Assembly (NCBI RefSeq): GCF_000282355.1
Contig: NZ_AKJL01000149.1
Location: forward strand, 1 to 40,902
Direction of reading: 5' to 3'
Source: Pseudomonas sp. GM49
Lineage (GTDB): Bacteria > Pseudomonadota > Gammaproteobacteria > Pseudomonadales > Pseudomonadaceae
Length of the DNA stretch: 40,902 nucleotides
Shown: positions 31,455 through 40,901 of the stretch, piece by piece
How positions within the stretch are numbered: position 1 is the first letter of the stretch
Layout of the letters: each line of letters opens with the position of its first letter
Made by a program: the position numbers and the translations under genes
The notes under the pieces: model-generated
Databases searched by the model: none
What the model saw: only the letters and a program-made list of their open reading frames with translations
What the model was told of the DNA's origin: nothing

Positions 31455-33101
31455 TTAGACTTTTTCCAGCGTATCGGTAGTAGGTTTGGAAGCGCGTGCG
31501 GCCAGCAACCGGTCGAGCCAGTCAGGGTCCATTTGCGGTTCGGAAGAAAACAGCAGGCCGGTGTAGTCCTGATGTGGCGGGGTGAAAATCTGGCTGCGCG
31601 AGCCGTGGTCCACCACCCTGCCCCGTTGCATCACCAATACCTCATCGGCAATCGCCCGAACAGTAGCAACATCGTGGGTGATGAACAGGTATGCGACACC
31701 CAGTTGTTGCTGGATGCGGTTGAGCAGTTTCAGTACGCCCTCGGCCACCAGTTGATCCAGTGCCGAGGTCACTTCATCGCAGATGATCAGCTGCGGATCG
31801 GCCGCCAGCGCCCGGGCGATGCAGATGCGTTGTTTCTGCCCGCCGGACAATTCACGGGGCTGACGCTCCATGAAGGTGGCCGGGTCGAGTTCGATCATCT
31901 CCAGCAGCTCGGCGACCCGGGCGCGCATGGCCTTGCCCTTGAGCCCGAGGTAGAACGTCAGCGGCCGGCCGATGATATCGACAATGCGCTGACGCGGATT
32001 CAGCGCGGTGTCGGGGATCTGGTAGATCATCTGGATGCGCCGCAGTTGTTCCTTGCTGCGCTGGCGAAAGTCCGCCGGCAATGGCTGGCCGTCGTACAGC
32101 ACCTGGCCGTAAGTCGGCGGCAGCAAACCGGTGATCAGCCGCGCCGTGGAACTTTTGCCGCTGCCGGATTCGCCGATCACCGCCAGGGTCTGACCGCGAT
32201 ACAGCTTCAGGGAAACATCGTGCAGCACCGGTTGCCGGCCGTAACTGGCGCAACTGTTGCGCAGTTCCAGCAGCGGTTGTTCCTGTTGCGGGCAGGCCTT
32301 GGGTTCGGTGCGGAAACTGCGCACCGCCCACAGTGATTTGGTGTAGTCCTCCTGCGGATCGCCGAGCATCTGCCGGGTTTCGGCCTCCTCCACCAGTTTG
32401 CCGTGGCGCAGCACCATGATGCGGTCGGCCATTTGCGCCACCACCGCCAGGTCGTGGCTGATGTAGATCGCCGCACTGCCGTAGGTCGCGACGGCATCGC
32501 GAATGGCGGCGAGCACTTCGATCTGGGTGGTGACGTCGAGCGCGGTGGTCGGTTCGTCGAAGATGATCAGGTCCGGGTGGCAAGCCATGGCCATGGCGGT
32601 CATCACCCGTTGCAACTGGCCGCCGGAGACTTGATGCGGATAGCGCTGGCCAATGGTTTCGGGATTGGGCAGACGTAGTACCCGATACAGTTCTACCGCG
32701 TCGCGCATGGCCTGGTCGCGGCTCATGCCGCCGTTTTTCACGGCGGTTTCGACGTGTTGATCGATCAGCCGATGGGCCGGGTTGAACGAGGCTGCCGCGC
32801 TCTGTGCCACATAGGCAATACGCAGGCCCCGCAGTTTGCGCAGGGCTTCGGGCTTGGCGTTGAGCAAGTCGATGCCGTCGAAATGCACCGAGCCACCCGT
32901 GATCCGGCAGCCGTCGCGGGTGTAGCCCATGGCCGACAGGCCGAGGGTCGACTTGCCCGCGCCGGACTCGCCGATCAGCCCCAGCACTTCGCCGCGTTGC
33001 AGGGTCAGGTCGATGCCCTTGATCAGCGGATGCCAGGCATCCTCGTAGTGGCCTTCGATGTGCAGGTTGCGGATTTCCAGCAAAGGTTTTGTGCTCGTCA
33101 T
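31455..33101 (-). CDS. Fused double ATPase of a peptide-type ABC importer
   Basis: A protein of 548 residues with two complete ATPase halves. The first has Walker [10 protein letters not shown] (44-52), signature [15 protein letters not shown] and Walker [13 protein letters not shown]; the second has GESGSGKSS (310-318), [15 protein letters not shown] and [12 protein letters not shown]. This DppD-DppF-type fusion is usual in oligopeptide/nickel-class importers. ATG 33101 is preferred because AAGGA lies 9 nt before it; ATG 33110 touches the ribosome site. The gene starts 2 bp after the DppC-like stop. Confidence 0.88.
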   Translation of the reverse strand: MTSTKPLLEIRNLHIEGHYEDAWHPLIKGIDLTLQRGEVLGLIGESGAGKSTLGLSAMGYTRDGCRITGGSVHFDGIDLLNAKPEALRKLRGLRIAYVAQSAAASFNPAHRLIDQHVETAVKNGGMSRDQAMRDAVELYRVLRLPNPETIGQRYPHQVSGGQLQRVMTAMAMACHPDLIIFDEPTTALDVTTQIEVLAAIRDAVATYGSAAIYISHDLAVVAQMADRIMVLRHGKLVEEAETRQMLGDPQEDYTKSLWAVRSFRTEPKACPQQEQPLLELRNSCASYGRQPVLHDVSLKLYRGQTLAVIGESGSGKSSTARLITGLLPPTYGQVLYDGQPLPADFRQRSKEQLRRIQMIYQIPDTALNPRQRIVDIIGRPLTFYLGLKGKAMRARVAELLEMIELDPATFMERQPRELSGGQKQRICIARALAADPQLIICDEVTSALDQLVAEGVLKLLNRIQQQLGVAYLFITHDVATVRAIADEVLVMQRGRVVDHGSRSQIFTPPHQDYTGLLFSSEPQMDPDWLDRLLAARASKPTTDTLEKV

Positions 33102-33103
33102 GT

Positions 33104-33931
33104 TCAGCATTCCTTGAGACCGCTGGATTTGTGCAGCATCCAGTCGACGACGAAGTTGACGCTGACCGTGATCAACGCCACGGCCAGGGCGGGCAGCAAC
33201 GGGCTGATGTCGCCGAAGGTGATCAGCACGGCGTTGTCACGCACCATGCTGCCCCAGTCGGCGGTGGGCGGTTGAATGCCCAGGCCGAGGAACGACAACG
33301 CACTGATGAACAGGAACACAAAGCAGAAGCGCAGGCCGAACTCGGCAATCAGCGGCGCGGCGGCGTTGGGCAACACTTCGCGGGTAACCAGCCACCACAG
33401 GCCTTCGCCACGCAGGCGTGCGGCTTCAACGAAGTCCTGCACCACCACGCTCATCGCCACGGCGCGAGACAGTCGAAACACCCGGGTCGCATCCAGCAAC
33501 GCAATCACCAATACCAGCGAAGTCGCCGTGGTGCCGACCACACTGAGAATCAGCAAGGCGAAGATCAGTTGCGGAATGGCCATCAGGATGTCCACCACTC
33601 GCGACAGGCCCTGATCGACCCAACCGCCCTTGATTGCCGCGATCAGACCGCTCAAGCCACCGAGCAGAAACGCCAGCACGGTGGTCAGGAAGGCAATGCC
33701 CAGAGTATTGCGCGCGCCATAGACCAGGCGGCTGAACATGTCGCGCCCCAGGTTATCGGTGCCCAACAGGAACTGTCCGCCCCACGGTGCGAAGCCCTCG
33801 CCCACCACCTGGGTTTCGCCGAACGGCGCCAGTACCGGCGCGAACACGGCCACCAGGATGTAAAGCAGGATCATCAACAGCCCGAACTTGGCGCTCAACG
33901 GCGCCCGCCACACTTGTTTCAACAGGCTCAT
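33104..33931 (-). CDS. Peptide-type ABC importer permease (DppC-like)
   Basis: A protein of 275 residues with the DppC layout: a cytosolic N-terminus, about six helices, the GTDNLGRDMFSRLVYGARNT periplasmic motif and the EAARLRGEGLWWLVTREVLP coupling segment (E-A-A-x-x-x-G form). It starts 3 bp after the DppB-like stop. The substrate is set by the binding protein. Confidence 0.89.
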   Translation of the reverse strand: MSLLKQVWRAPLSAKFGLLMILLYILVAVFAPVLAPFGETQVVGEGFAPWGGQFLLGTDNLGRDMFSRLVYGARNTLGIAFLTTVLAFLLGGLSGLIAAIKGGWVDQGLSRVVDILMAIPQLIFALLILSVVGTTATSLVLVIALLDATRVFRLSRAVAMSVVVQDFVEAARLRGEGLWWLVTREVLPNAAAPLIAEFGLRFCFVFLFISALSFLGLGIQPPTADWGSMVRDNAVLITFGDISPLLPALAVALITVSVNFVVDWMLHKSSGLKEC

Positions 33932-33934
33932 GGT

Positions 33935-34894
33935 CTACCCCTTCGGATGCATCAGGCGTGGGTTGCTGGCAATCGACAGCACATCGGCGCTGGTGTTGAG
34001 CAGGATGTAGGTCGCGGCAAAGATCAGGCTGCACGCCTGGACTACCGGGATGTCGCGCTTGGCCACCGAGTCCACCAGTAACTGGCCGAGCCCCGGATAG
34101 ACAAACACCACTTCGACCACCACCACGCCGACCACCAGGTACGCCAGGTTCAGGGCGACCACGTTGACGATGGGTGCCAGGGCATTGGGCAAGGCGTGGC
34201 GGAAGATGATCCGCGACTGGCTGATGCCCTTGAGCCGGGCCATTTCGATGTAGGGGCTGGCCAACAGGTTGATCAGGGAGGCGCGGGTCATGCGCATCAT
34301 CTGTGCGATCACCACCAGGCTCAGGGTCGCCACCGGCAGTACCGAACGCTGCAGAATCATCCCCAGCGAAGCGTCCGGCGCCAGGTTGGAAATGCTCGGG
34401 AACCAGTTGAGCTTCACCGCGAACACCAGGATCAGGATGTAGGCAACGAAGAACTCGGGGAACGACACCGCGCTCAGGGCCGAGGTGTTGAGCAAACGGT
34501 CGAACCAGCTGTTGCGGTACAACGCGGCGAGCATCCCCAACAGCAAGGCCAACGGCACGGAAACCAGCGCCGCCAACAGCGCCAGGCTGAAGGTGTTGCC
34601 CAAACGCGCGCCGACCAGTTCAGCGATCGGCCGTTGGTTAGCCAGCGACACGCCGAGGTCGCCTTGCAACAGGTGCCAGATCCAGTGGCCGAAACGGGTC
34701 AATGGCGGCATATCCAGCCCCAGTTGCGCACGGTAGGCCGCCACGGTTTCCGGGGTGGCCGACTGGCCGAGCATGGCCTGGGCGATATCGCCCGGGAGCA
34801 TGCCGACCGCCAGGAAGATGATCACTGAGACGGCGAACAGGGACAGCAGGCCCAGGGCCAGGCGTTGTCCCAACAGCTTGAAAATACTTCTCAT
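33935..34894 (-). CDS. Peptide-type ABC importer permease (DppB-like)
   Basis: A protein of 319 residues with the DppB/OppB layout: a first helix in RLALGLLSLFAVSVIIFLAV, then AMLGQSATPE, and the coupling segment YIEMARLKGISQSRIIFRHA followed by LPNALAPIVNVVALNLAYLV. ATG 34894 has AAGGAACC at 7-nt spacing; the longer frame to 34927 is not family-like. It is separated from the binding-protein gene by 186 bp containing a REP doublet. Confidence 0.89.
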   Translation of the reverse strand: MRSIFKLLGQRLALGLLSLFAVSVIIFLAVGMLPGDIAQAMLGQSATPETVAAYRAQLGLDMPPLTRFGHWIWHLLQGDLGVSLANQRPIAELVGARLGNTFSLALLAALVSVPLALLLGMLAALYRNSWFDRLLNTSALSAVSFPEFFVAYILILVFAVKLNWFPSISNLAPDASLGMILQRSVLPVATLSLVVIAQMMRMTRASLINLLASPYIEMARLKGISQSRIIFRHALPNALAPIVNVVALNLAYLVVGVVVVEVVFVYPGLGQLLVDSVAKRDIPVVQACSLIFAATYILLNTSADVLSIASNPRLMHPKG

Positions 34895-34961
34895 CGTGCG
34901 GTTCCTTGAAAATGGGCACGCTTGCATAATCCTGCAAATTTCTACTGTGGGAACACGACCC

Positions 34962-35053
34962 CCTGTGGAGCGAGCTTGCTCGCGATAGCGGACTGTCAGC
35001 CAACATTGATGTTGAATGTGCTGCCGTCATCGCGAGCAAGCTCGCTCCCACAG
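34962..35053. repeat. REP doublet (REPIN-like), CTCCCACAG variant, inside an operon
   Basis: CTGTGGAGCGAGCTTGCTCG (one G missing from GGGAG) and the inverted GAGCAAGCTCGCTCCCACAG flank about 45 bp. It lies between the binding-protein gene and its permease genes, where such hairpins commonly lower downstream expression relative to the abundant binding protein. Confidence 0.85.
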
Positions 35054-35080
35054 TTGATCTCCACAGTTCAACTTTCCGGT

Positions 35081-36682
35081 TTATGCCTGCCACCAGCGCT
35101 CGATCACCCGCAGGCCGTCCAGCTCGCCGTACGGCGCGGTCTGTCCACCGTGGACGACGCGGTTGGAGCGGGCTGCCACGGAGCTGGCGAACAGCGGCAC
35201 GATCGCCCCGCCCTCGTCCCGGCACAGCGCCTGCATTTCGTTGTACATCTCGCGGCGCAGCGGGTCGTTCATCTCGCCGCGGGCGGCGTTGAGCAGCTTG
35301 TTAAACCTAGGGTTGTCCCAGTGGGTTTCGTTCCACGCCGCGCCTTTGGCGTAACCGATGCTGAACATGCGGTCGGCGGTCAGGCTGCTGTACCAGAACG
35401 AGGTAGTGAAGGGCTGCTTCATCCACACGTTGGAGAAGAATCCATCCGCCGGCTCGCGCACCACGTCGATGTCGATCCCGGCGGCACGGGCCTGCTCCTT
35501 GAACAGCACCGAGGCGTCCACGGCGCCGGAATACGCTGCGTCGGAGGCTTGCAGGCGCACCTTGAGCGAATCCAGGCCGGCCTTTTTCAGATAGAAGCGC
35601 GATTTGTCCGGATCGTAGGTGCGTTGTTCCAGCGCGGTGTTGATGAAGCGGCTGCCAGGCTGGATCGGGTGGTCGTTGCCCACCAGGCCATAGCCGTGCA
35701 GCACCGAGGCCAGCAGGGTTTCGCGGTTGATCGCATGTTTCATCGCCAGGCGCACGTCGTTGTTCTGGAACGCCTGGCTGTCGGTGAGCATCGGGAAGGT
35801 GTAGTGCTGGGCGCCCTTGGTTTCTTCGATGACCAGGTTCGGGTTGCGCTTGAGCAGCGCGACGGTTTTCAGGTCGACCTTGTTGATCACATCCACTTGC
35901 CCGGTAACCAGCGCATTGACCCGTGCAGCGCCGTCGGCGATGGCAATCAGTTCGGCACTGGCGAAGTGCGCCCGTCCCGGTTTCCAGTAATCGGGGCTGC
36001 GTTCCAGGGTCATGCGCACGCCCGGTTCGAAGTCCTTGAGGCGATAGCCCCCGGTGCCGGCGCCGGCCTGCCAGTCCGCCGTGCCATCCTTGCTTGGCAT
36101 GATCGCCAGGTGGTAATCGGCGACCACATAGGAGAAATCAGCGTTGCCCGAGTGCAGTTCGAACACCACGCTGTCGCTACCGTTGGCGCTGACCTTGGCC
36201 ACGTCACCGAGTACGGTCTTGGCCGCCGAGGTGGATTTCTCGCCGAGGTGATGCTGGATCGACGCCACCACGTCATCGGCGGTCAGGGTCTTGCCGTTGT
36301 GGAAGGTCACGCCCTGACGGATTTTGAAGGTCCAGATGCGCGCGTCCGGGGTCGAGGTCCAGCTCTCGGCCAGTTCCGGAATGGCTGTGCCGTCGACGGC
36401 AATTTCGGTCAGGGTGTTATAGACCGCCGAGAAACCGACGAAGGTGAAGGTATCGCTCCACGAGCCCGGATCTTTCGAGTCGGTGGTGCTGCCACCGGCC
36501 AGACCCAGGCGCAACACGCCGCCGGGTTTGGGTTTGGCTTCTTCAGCGAAGGCGCCAAACGGCAGGCCCATGGAGAACGCCCCGGCCATCGCCGCAGCCG
36601 CCGCGCTGTACTTCAAGAAGTCCCTACGCGGGAAGCTGAATTCATGGTTCGCTTGAGTAATCTTGTTTTTGTTATCGCTCAT
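35081..36682 (-). CDS. Peptide-type ABC importer substrate-binding protein, Tat-exported
   Basis: A protein of 533 residues, the normal size for family 5 solute-binding proteins. The N-terminus carries a Tat motif, FPRRDFLKYSAAAAAMAG, and AFA-EE as cleavage region. The family signature appears as GTAIPELAESWTSTPDARIW, FKIRQGVTFHNGKTLTADDV. Dipeptide, opine, nickel or guanidino compounds are possible ligands; the adjacent arginine genes favour an arginine-derived compound, but this is inference. ATG 36682 has AGGGG about 7 nt upstream. A hairpin separates it from the aldehyde dehydrogenase gene. Confidence 0.87.
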   Translation of the reverse strand: MSDNKNKITQANHEFSFPRRDFLKYSAAAAAMAGAFSMGLPFGAFAEEAKPKPGGVLRLGLAGGSTTDSKDPGSWSDTFTFVGFSAVYNTLTEIAVDGTAIPELAESWTSTPDARIWTFKIRQGVTFHNGKTLTADDVVASIQHHLGEKSTSAAKTVLGDVAKVSANGSDSVVFELHSGNADFSYVVADYHLAIMPSKDGTADWQAGAGTGGYRLKDFEPGVRMTLERSPDYWKPGRAHFASAELIAIADGAARVNALVTGQVDVINKVDLKTVALLKRNPNLVIEETKGAQHYTFPMLTDSQAFQNNDVRLAMKHAINRETLLASVLHGYGLVGNDHPIQPGSRFINTALEQRTYDPDKSRFYLKKAGLDSLKVRLQASDAAYSGAVDASVLFKEQARAAGIDIDVVREPADGFFSNVWMKQPFTTSFWYSSLTADRMFSIGYAKGAAWNETHWDNPRFNKLLNAARGEMNDPLRREMYNEMQALCRDEGGAIVPLFASSVAARSNRVVHGGQTAPYGELDGLRVIERWWQA

Positions 36683-36736
36683 TGCATTGCCCCTGATCAA
36701 AAAGCTAATGAATTACCGGTTCAAAACCACGCAAGA

Positions 36737-36756
36737 CACCGGGCCAGGGCCCGGTG
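36737..36756 (-). terminator. Hairpin between aldehyde dehydrogenase and binding-protein genes
   Basis: CACCGGGCC (36737-36745) and GGCCCGGTG (36748-36756) are perfect 9-bp arms around a 2-nt centre. On the minus strand a moderately T-rich stretch (TCTTGCGTGGTTTTG) follows. It could partly terminate the arginine-pathway transcript or protect it from decay. Confidence 0.4.
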
Positions 36757-36781
36757 CGTACTGCATTCGAATTGCCAGAGA

Positions 36782-38197
36782 TCACACCTGGATCGCCTTC
36801 ACTTCGACGAACTCGTTCAGCCCCTCCTCACCCCATTCGCGACCGTTACCCGATTGTTTGTAACCACCGAACGGCGCCTGATAATTGAACGCCGCGCCAT
36901 TGAGGAAGCACTGACCGGCGCGCATCTGCCGGCCCAGGTGCAAGGCACGCTCGGCACTGCCGGCCCAGACGCCGCTGGACAGGCCGAACGGCGAGTCATT
37001 GGCCATTTGCACCGCTTGCGCCTCATCGGCATAAGGGATCAGGCACAACACCGGGCCGAAGATTTCTTCCTGGGCGATGCGCATGCGGTTATCGACATCG
37101 GCGAACAGCGTCGGGCTGACATAGAAGCCGCGCTCGAGTGCCGACGGCGTGTCACCGCCGCACAACAGCCGTGCACCTTCCTGTTGGCCGACCTTGATGT
37201 AATCGAGCACGGTGCGTTTTTGCCCGGCCGAACACATCGGGCCGAGAAAGCTTTGCGGGTCGAGGGGATCGCCCATGCGCAGGCTCAGGGTCTCTTGCAG
37301 GGCGATTTCCACGGCTTCGGCATAACGGCTGGCCGGCAGCAGCATGCGGGTCAACGCGGTGCAGGTCTGACCGGAGTTGATCATCACGTCCTGCACGCCG
37401 TAGCGCACAGCCGCATCCAGATCCGCATCCTCGGCGATCAGCAGCGGCGACTTGCCACCCAGCTCAAGGCACACACGCTTCACTGAAGGCGCCGCCGCTT
37501 GGGCGACCCGCACTCCGGCGCCAGTGGAGCCGGTGAACGACACCATGTCCACGTCCGGGTGTTTGGCCAGCGCTTCGCCGACTTTCGAGCCCGGCCCGCT
37601 GACCAGGTTGAACACCCCGGCCGGCAAACCGATGTCCTCGATCATTTGCGCCAACAGGAAGGCATGCAGCGGCGTTTCCTGGCTTGGCTTGACCACCACG
37701 GTGCAACCGGCGGCCAAGGCCGGGGCGAGTTTGCCGATCAACTGGTGCAGTGGGTAATTCCACGGATTGATGAACGCGCAGACACCCACTGCCTCGCGAA
37801 TCACCAGCGAGTTGCCGACTTCGCGCACCTCGTCCATGAGATGAGCCAGTTCGACGTACTGCTCAAGGCCTGCGATCGGCCCGTCGACCTGCACCGAGCG
37901 GCACCATTGCACCGGCATGCCCAGTTCAGTGGTGATGACCGCGGCCATCTCATCGGCACGATTGCGCAGTTGATCGGCCAGTGCCCGGATATAACCGGCA
38001 CGCACGCTGGACGGCGTGCGCGACCATGAAGCGAAGGCCCGGCGAGCCGCCGCCACGGCGTTTTCGACATCGAGTTCATCACCCAGCGGAACGCTGCCGC
38101 ACACTTGCTCGGTGGCCGGGTTGATCACCTCGGCGATGCCCTGCCCCGAAGGTTTCTGCCAGCGACCATCAATAAACAACGCCTTGTGGTTAAGCAT
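36782..38197 (-). CDS. Aldehyde dehydrogenase, probably 4-guanidinobutyraldehyde dehydrogenase
   Basis: A protein of 471 residues with NPWNYP (Asn147), FTGSTGAG, LELGGKSP (Glu245) and SGQTCTALTR (Cys279), all in normal register. Its start overlaps the aruH stop by 8 bp. In the arginine transaminase route, decarboxylation of 2-ketoarginine gives 4-guanidinobutyraldehyde, and an ALDH oxidises this to 4-guanidinobutyrate. In P. aeruginosa that step is assigned to KauB, encoded away from aruHI as I recall; here a different ALDH is linked. The specificity is inferred from position. Confidence 0.82.
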   Translation of the reverse strand: MLNHKALFIDGRWQKPSGQGIAEVINPATEQVCGSVPLGDELDVENAVAAARRAFASWSRTPSSVRAGYIRALADQLRNRADEMAAVITTELGMPVQWCRSVQVDGPIAGLEQYVELAHLMDEVREVGNSLVIREAVGVCAFINPWNYPLHQLIGKLAPALAAGCTVVVKPSQETPLHAFLLAQMIEDIGLPAGVFNLVSGPGSKVGEALAKHPDVDMVSFTGSTGAGVRVAQAAAPSVKRVCLELGGKSPLLIAEDADLDAAVRYGVQDVMINSGQTCTALTRMLLPASRYAEAVEIALQETLSLRMGDPLDPQSFLGPMCSAGQKRTVLDYIKVGQQEGARLLCGGDTPSALERGFYVSPTLFADVDNRMRIAQEEIFGPVLCLIPYADEAQAVQMANDSPFGLSSGVWAGSAERALHLGRQMRAGQCFLNGAAFNYQAPFGGYKQSGNGREWGEEGLNEFVEVKAIQV

Positions 38198-39380
38198 GTA
38201 GCTGAGCCTCCATCAGTTCTTGGGCACAACGGGCAATGCGCTGGCAGGCATCGCGTAGCGGTTCAGCGCCGACCACCAGGCCGAGTCGGATATGCCCCGC
38301 CGCACTCGGACCAAAGGCCTCGCCGGCCAGTACCGACACGCCGTGGCGATCCAGCAAACGGTCGGCAAACGCCTGGGCGCTGAGCCCGGTTTCGCGGATA
38401 TCGAGCATCACGAACATGCCGCCGTCAGGTTTCAGTGCGCGTACGCCTGGGCAGTCAGCGAGGCTGTCGCACACCAGATCGCGACGCTGGCGATAGGCTT
38501 CGCGCATGGCTTCCAGCTCCGGCAGGTTGCTTTCCAGCGCGATGACCGCGGCGTCCTGAATGAAATCCGGCGAGCCGTAGAGCATGCACAGCGCGAGGTT
38601 TTCCAGGTGCGCGGCCAGCGATGGCGGCGCCACCACCCAGCCCACGCGCCATCCGGTCATGGCGTGGGATTTCGACAGGCTGTTGAGGGTTGCGGTGCGC
38701 TCGGCCATGCCCGGCAGACTTGCCGGGCTGACGTGTTCACCTTCGAACAGCAACTCGCTGTAGACCTCGTCGGAAATCAGCCACAGGTCGTGGGCGATGC
38801 ACAACTCAGCCAATGCGGCCCACGTGCTGCGCGGCAGACTGGCGCCGGACGGGTTGTGCGGGCTGTTCAGCGCCAAGGCACGGGTACGTGGGGTGATACG
38901 CGCGGCGACATCTTCGGGCAACACCCGGAAGCCGTTTTCCGAGCGCACGGGCACCGGCACCACCACGGCGCCGCAGGCACCGAACACCGCTTCGTAGGTG
39001 ACGTACATCGGCTCGGCGACGATCACTTCGTCACCCGGATTCAGTACGCATTGGGCCACGCTGAACAGCGCACATTGTGCTCCGGCCAGTACGGTCACCT
39101 GATCGGCTGAAACGCTTTGGCCGCTGCGTTGTTGATGACGCTTTGCGATGGCTTCACGCAGGGCACGCTTGCCGCGCACCTCGGCATAGTGAGTGTTGCC
39201 ATTGAGCAGGCTGTCGATGGCACCCTGCACGATGGGCTGCGGCGTATCGAAATCCGGGTCGCCCACGGACAGCAGCAAAATGTCCTGGCCCTGCTCGCGC
39301 AGTGCAAGGGCACGATAATGAATATCCCAGGCGGCAGCGCCATCACCGGCGATTCGTTGAGTCAGATCGGAAAAGCGCAT
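38190..39380 (-). CDS. aruH: Arginine:pyruvate transaminase
   Basis: A protein of 396 residues, class I/II PLP aminotransferase. The PLP lysine is K237 in SLSKSHAMTGWR, with LNSPHNPSGA and ISDEVYSEL also present. The sequence follows the P. aeruginosa AruH protein closely as I remember it, including AGDGAAAWDIHYRALA and GNTHYAEVRGKRALREAIA. It transfers the amino group of L-arginine to pyruvate, giving 2-ketoarginine and alanine. It lies 24 bp after aruI and overlaps the aldehyde dehydrogenase gene. No arginine-sensing two-component genes (aruRS) are visible in the window. Confidence 0.88.
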   Translation of the reverse strand: MRFSDLTQRIAGDGAAAWDIHYRALALREQGQDILLLSVGDPDFDTPQPIVQGAIDSLLNGNTHYAEVRGKRALREAIAKRHQQRSGQSVSADQVTVLAGAQCALFSVAQCVLNPGDEVIVAEPMYVTYEAVFGACGAVVVPVPVRSENGFRVLPEDVAARITPRTRALALNSPHNPSGASLPRSTWAALAELCIAHDLWLISDEVYSELLFEGEHVSPASLPGMAERTATLNSLSKSHAMTGWRVGWVVAPPSLAAHLENLALCMLYGSPDFIQDAAVIALESNLPELEAMREAYRQRRDLVCDSLADCPGVRALKPDGGMFVMLDIRETGLSAQAFADRLLDRHGVSVLAGEAFGPSAAGHIRLGLVVGAEPLRDACQRIARCAQELMEAQLHA

Positions 39381-39404
39381 GGCCCCATCCCCTTGAAATA
39401 CAGA

Positions 39405-40901
39405 TCAGTGCGCACAGGCGTGCTTGAGTTCGATCAGGGTCACGCCGTTGCGCTTGAAGCCGTGGCGCAAGTCAGCCTGCAACTCCGTCAGGTTTTGCGG
39501 CTGCGTCACGGTGCAGCCGAACGCACGACCGAGGGCGGCGAAATCCGGGTTGCGCGGCAATACGCCGATGGGCTCGATGTCGAGGCCAAGCATGTCGTCG
39601 CGAATTTGCCCCAGCGCGTCGTTGTTCCACAGCAGCACCACCAGCGGGCTGTCCAGCTCTTCGACGGCGGTCGCCAGCTCCTGGGCGGTGTAGAGGAATC
39701 CACCGTCGCCCACCAGCACCAGACCGGGCCGTTGCGGTGCGCCGAACTTGGCGCCGATCCCCGCCGGCAGGCCATAACCCAAGGTGCCGTAGCCGGTCGG
39801 ATGCAACCAGCTGCGGATGGCCAGGCTGTCAAAGGCGTAGTTACCCGTATACGCAAGCTGGGTCATGTCGGTGCTGATGAACGCGTTGTCCGGCAGCTCA
39901 GCGGCGATACGGTCGAGAATCGATTGATGGATCGACTGCAACGGGCCATGGCTGGCCTTGACCGCTTCACGCAGTGCAGTGACCGAGGCAATCGCAGCGC
40001 TGGCATCACGTACGTCGGACGGCAGGCGCTCAAGCAAGCCACTGAGGGTTTGCTGCGCGTCGCCATGCAATGCCACTGCGCAGGGGTAGAAGTCGTTGAA
40101 TTTGCGTGGGTCGATATCCACCCGCAGCAGTTCAGCGTTGAGCGGCAGGCGTTCGCGCCAGAAGTCGGTGTCGGCCATTTCGGTGCCGACCGCCAGCACC
40201 ACGTCGGCCTTGGCGATCAGGTTCCAGCCCGGTTCCACACACAGGGAGGAACCGGCATTGAGCGGCGCATTCGGTGGCAGCAGACCCTTGCCGGCGACGC
40301 TGGTAAACAGCGGTGCGGCGAGCCGGGTGCTGATGGCTTGCAGTTCTGAAGTGGCATTCAACGCCCCACCACCGGCGATGATCATCGGGCGTTTGGCAGC
40401 GTTGAGCTTGGCCACGGCTTGATCCAGCGCATTGGCAGATGCCGGACCACGACCCGGACGACGCACCACCTCGTTGCTCCAGTCACGAGCGATCGGCGCC
40501 GACAGCACGTCCAGCGGCACCGAGATGTGCACCGGGCGCGGCCGCTCGCTGTCGAACACCGCGTAGGCACGGGCGATCAGTTCGGGAAGGTCTTCGGCGG
40601 TCAGTGCCACTGCGGAGAACGCGGTAATCGGCGCCGTCATCGCCCGTTGGTCCTGACACTCGTGCAGGCTGCCCCAGCCCTTGCCGAGGCTGGCGCTGTG
40701 GTTGACGCTGGAAATCACCAGCATCGGAATCGAGTCGGCGTAGGCCTGGCCGATGCCGGTGGCGGCGTTGGTCACGCCGGGGCCGGTGATGACGAAGCAC
40801 ACACCGGGTTTGCCGCTGACCCGGGCGTAGCCGTCGGCCATGAAACTGGCGCCTTGCTCATGGCGGGTCAAGACGTGGCGGATGCCGCTGCCGGGCAAGC
40901 C
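39405..40901 (-). CDS. aruI: 2-Ketoarginine decarboxylase (5-guanidino-2-oxopentanoate decarboxylase), 5' end outside window
   Basis: A thiamine-diphosphate enzyme of the acetolactate-synthase family; about 498 residues are visible, and the frame is still open at the window edge. The catalytic Glu is in TRHEQGASFMADGYAR near the visible start. The ThDP-Mg motif is GDGGFLYTAQELATAVEELD with NND some 28 residues after GDG. FVITGPGVTNAATGIGQAYA is a family hallmark. Position directly before aruH identifies it as AruI, which decarboxylates 2-ketoarginine to 4-guanidinobutyraldehyde in the cytosol. Another decarboxylase of this family would be the alternative. Confidence 0.85.
   Translation of the reverse strand, partial: GLPGSGIRHVLTRHEQGASFMADGYARVSGKPGVCFVITGPGVTNAATGIGQAYADSIPMLVISSVNHSASLGKGWGSLHECQDQRAMTAPITAFSAVALTAEDLPELIARAYAVFDSERPRPVHISVPLDVLSAPIARDWSNEVVRRPGRGPASANALDQAVAKLNAAKRPMIIAGGGALNATSELQAISTRLAAPLFTSVAGKGLLPPNAPLNAGSSLCVEPGWNLIAKADVVLAVGTEMADTDFWRERLPLNAELLRVDIDPRKFNDFYPCAVALHGDAQQTLSGLLERLPSDVRDASAAIASVTALREAVKASHGPLQSIHQSILDRIAAELPDNAFISTDMTQLAYTGNYAFDSLAIRSWLHPTGYGTLGYGLPAGIGAKFGAPQRPGLVLVGDGGFLYTAQELATAVEELDSPLVVLLWNNDALGQIRDDMLGLDIEPIGVLPRNPDFAALGRAFGCTVTQPQNLTELQADLRHGFKRNGVTLIELKHACAH

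Noticed and set aside
30816..32336. A 506-codon plus-strand frame.
   Set aside because: It is antisense to the quinone reductase and the double ATPase, both well supported.
34922..37486. An 854-codon open frame on the plus strand.
   Set aside because: It lies antisense to the binding-protein and aldehyde dehydrogenase genes, which have clear domains. Its composition is His/Gln/Arg-rich as expected for a high-GC shadow frame.
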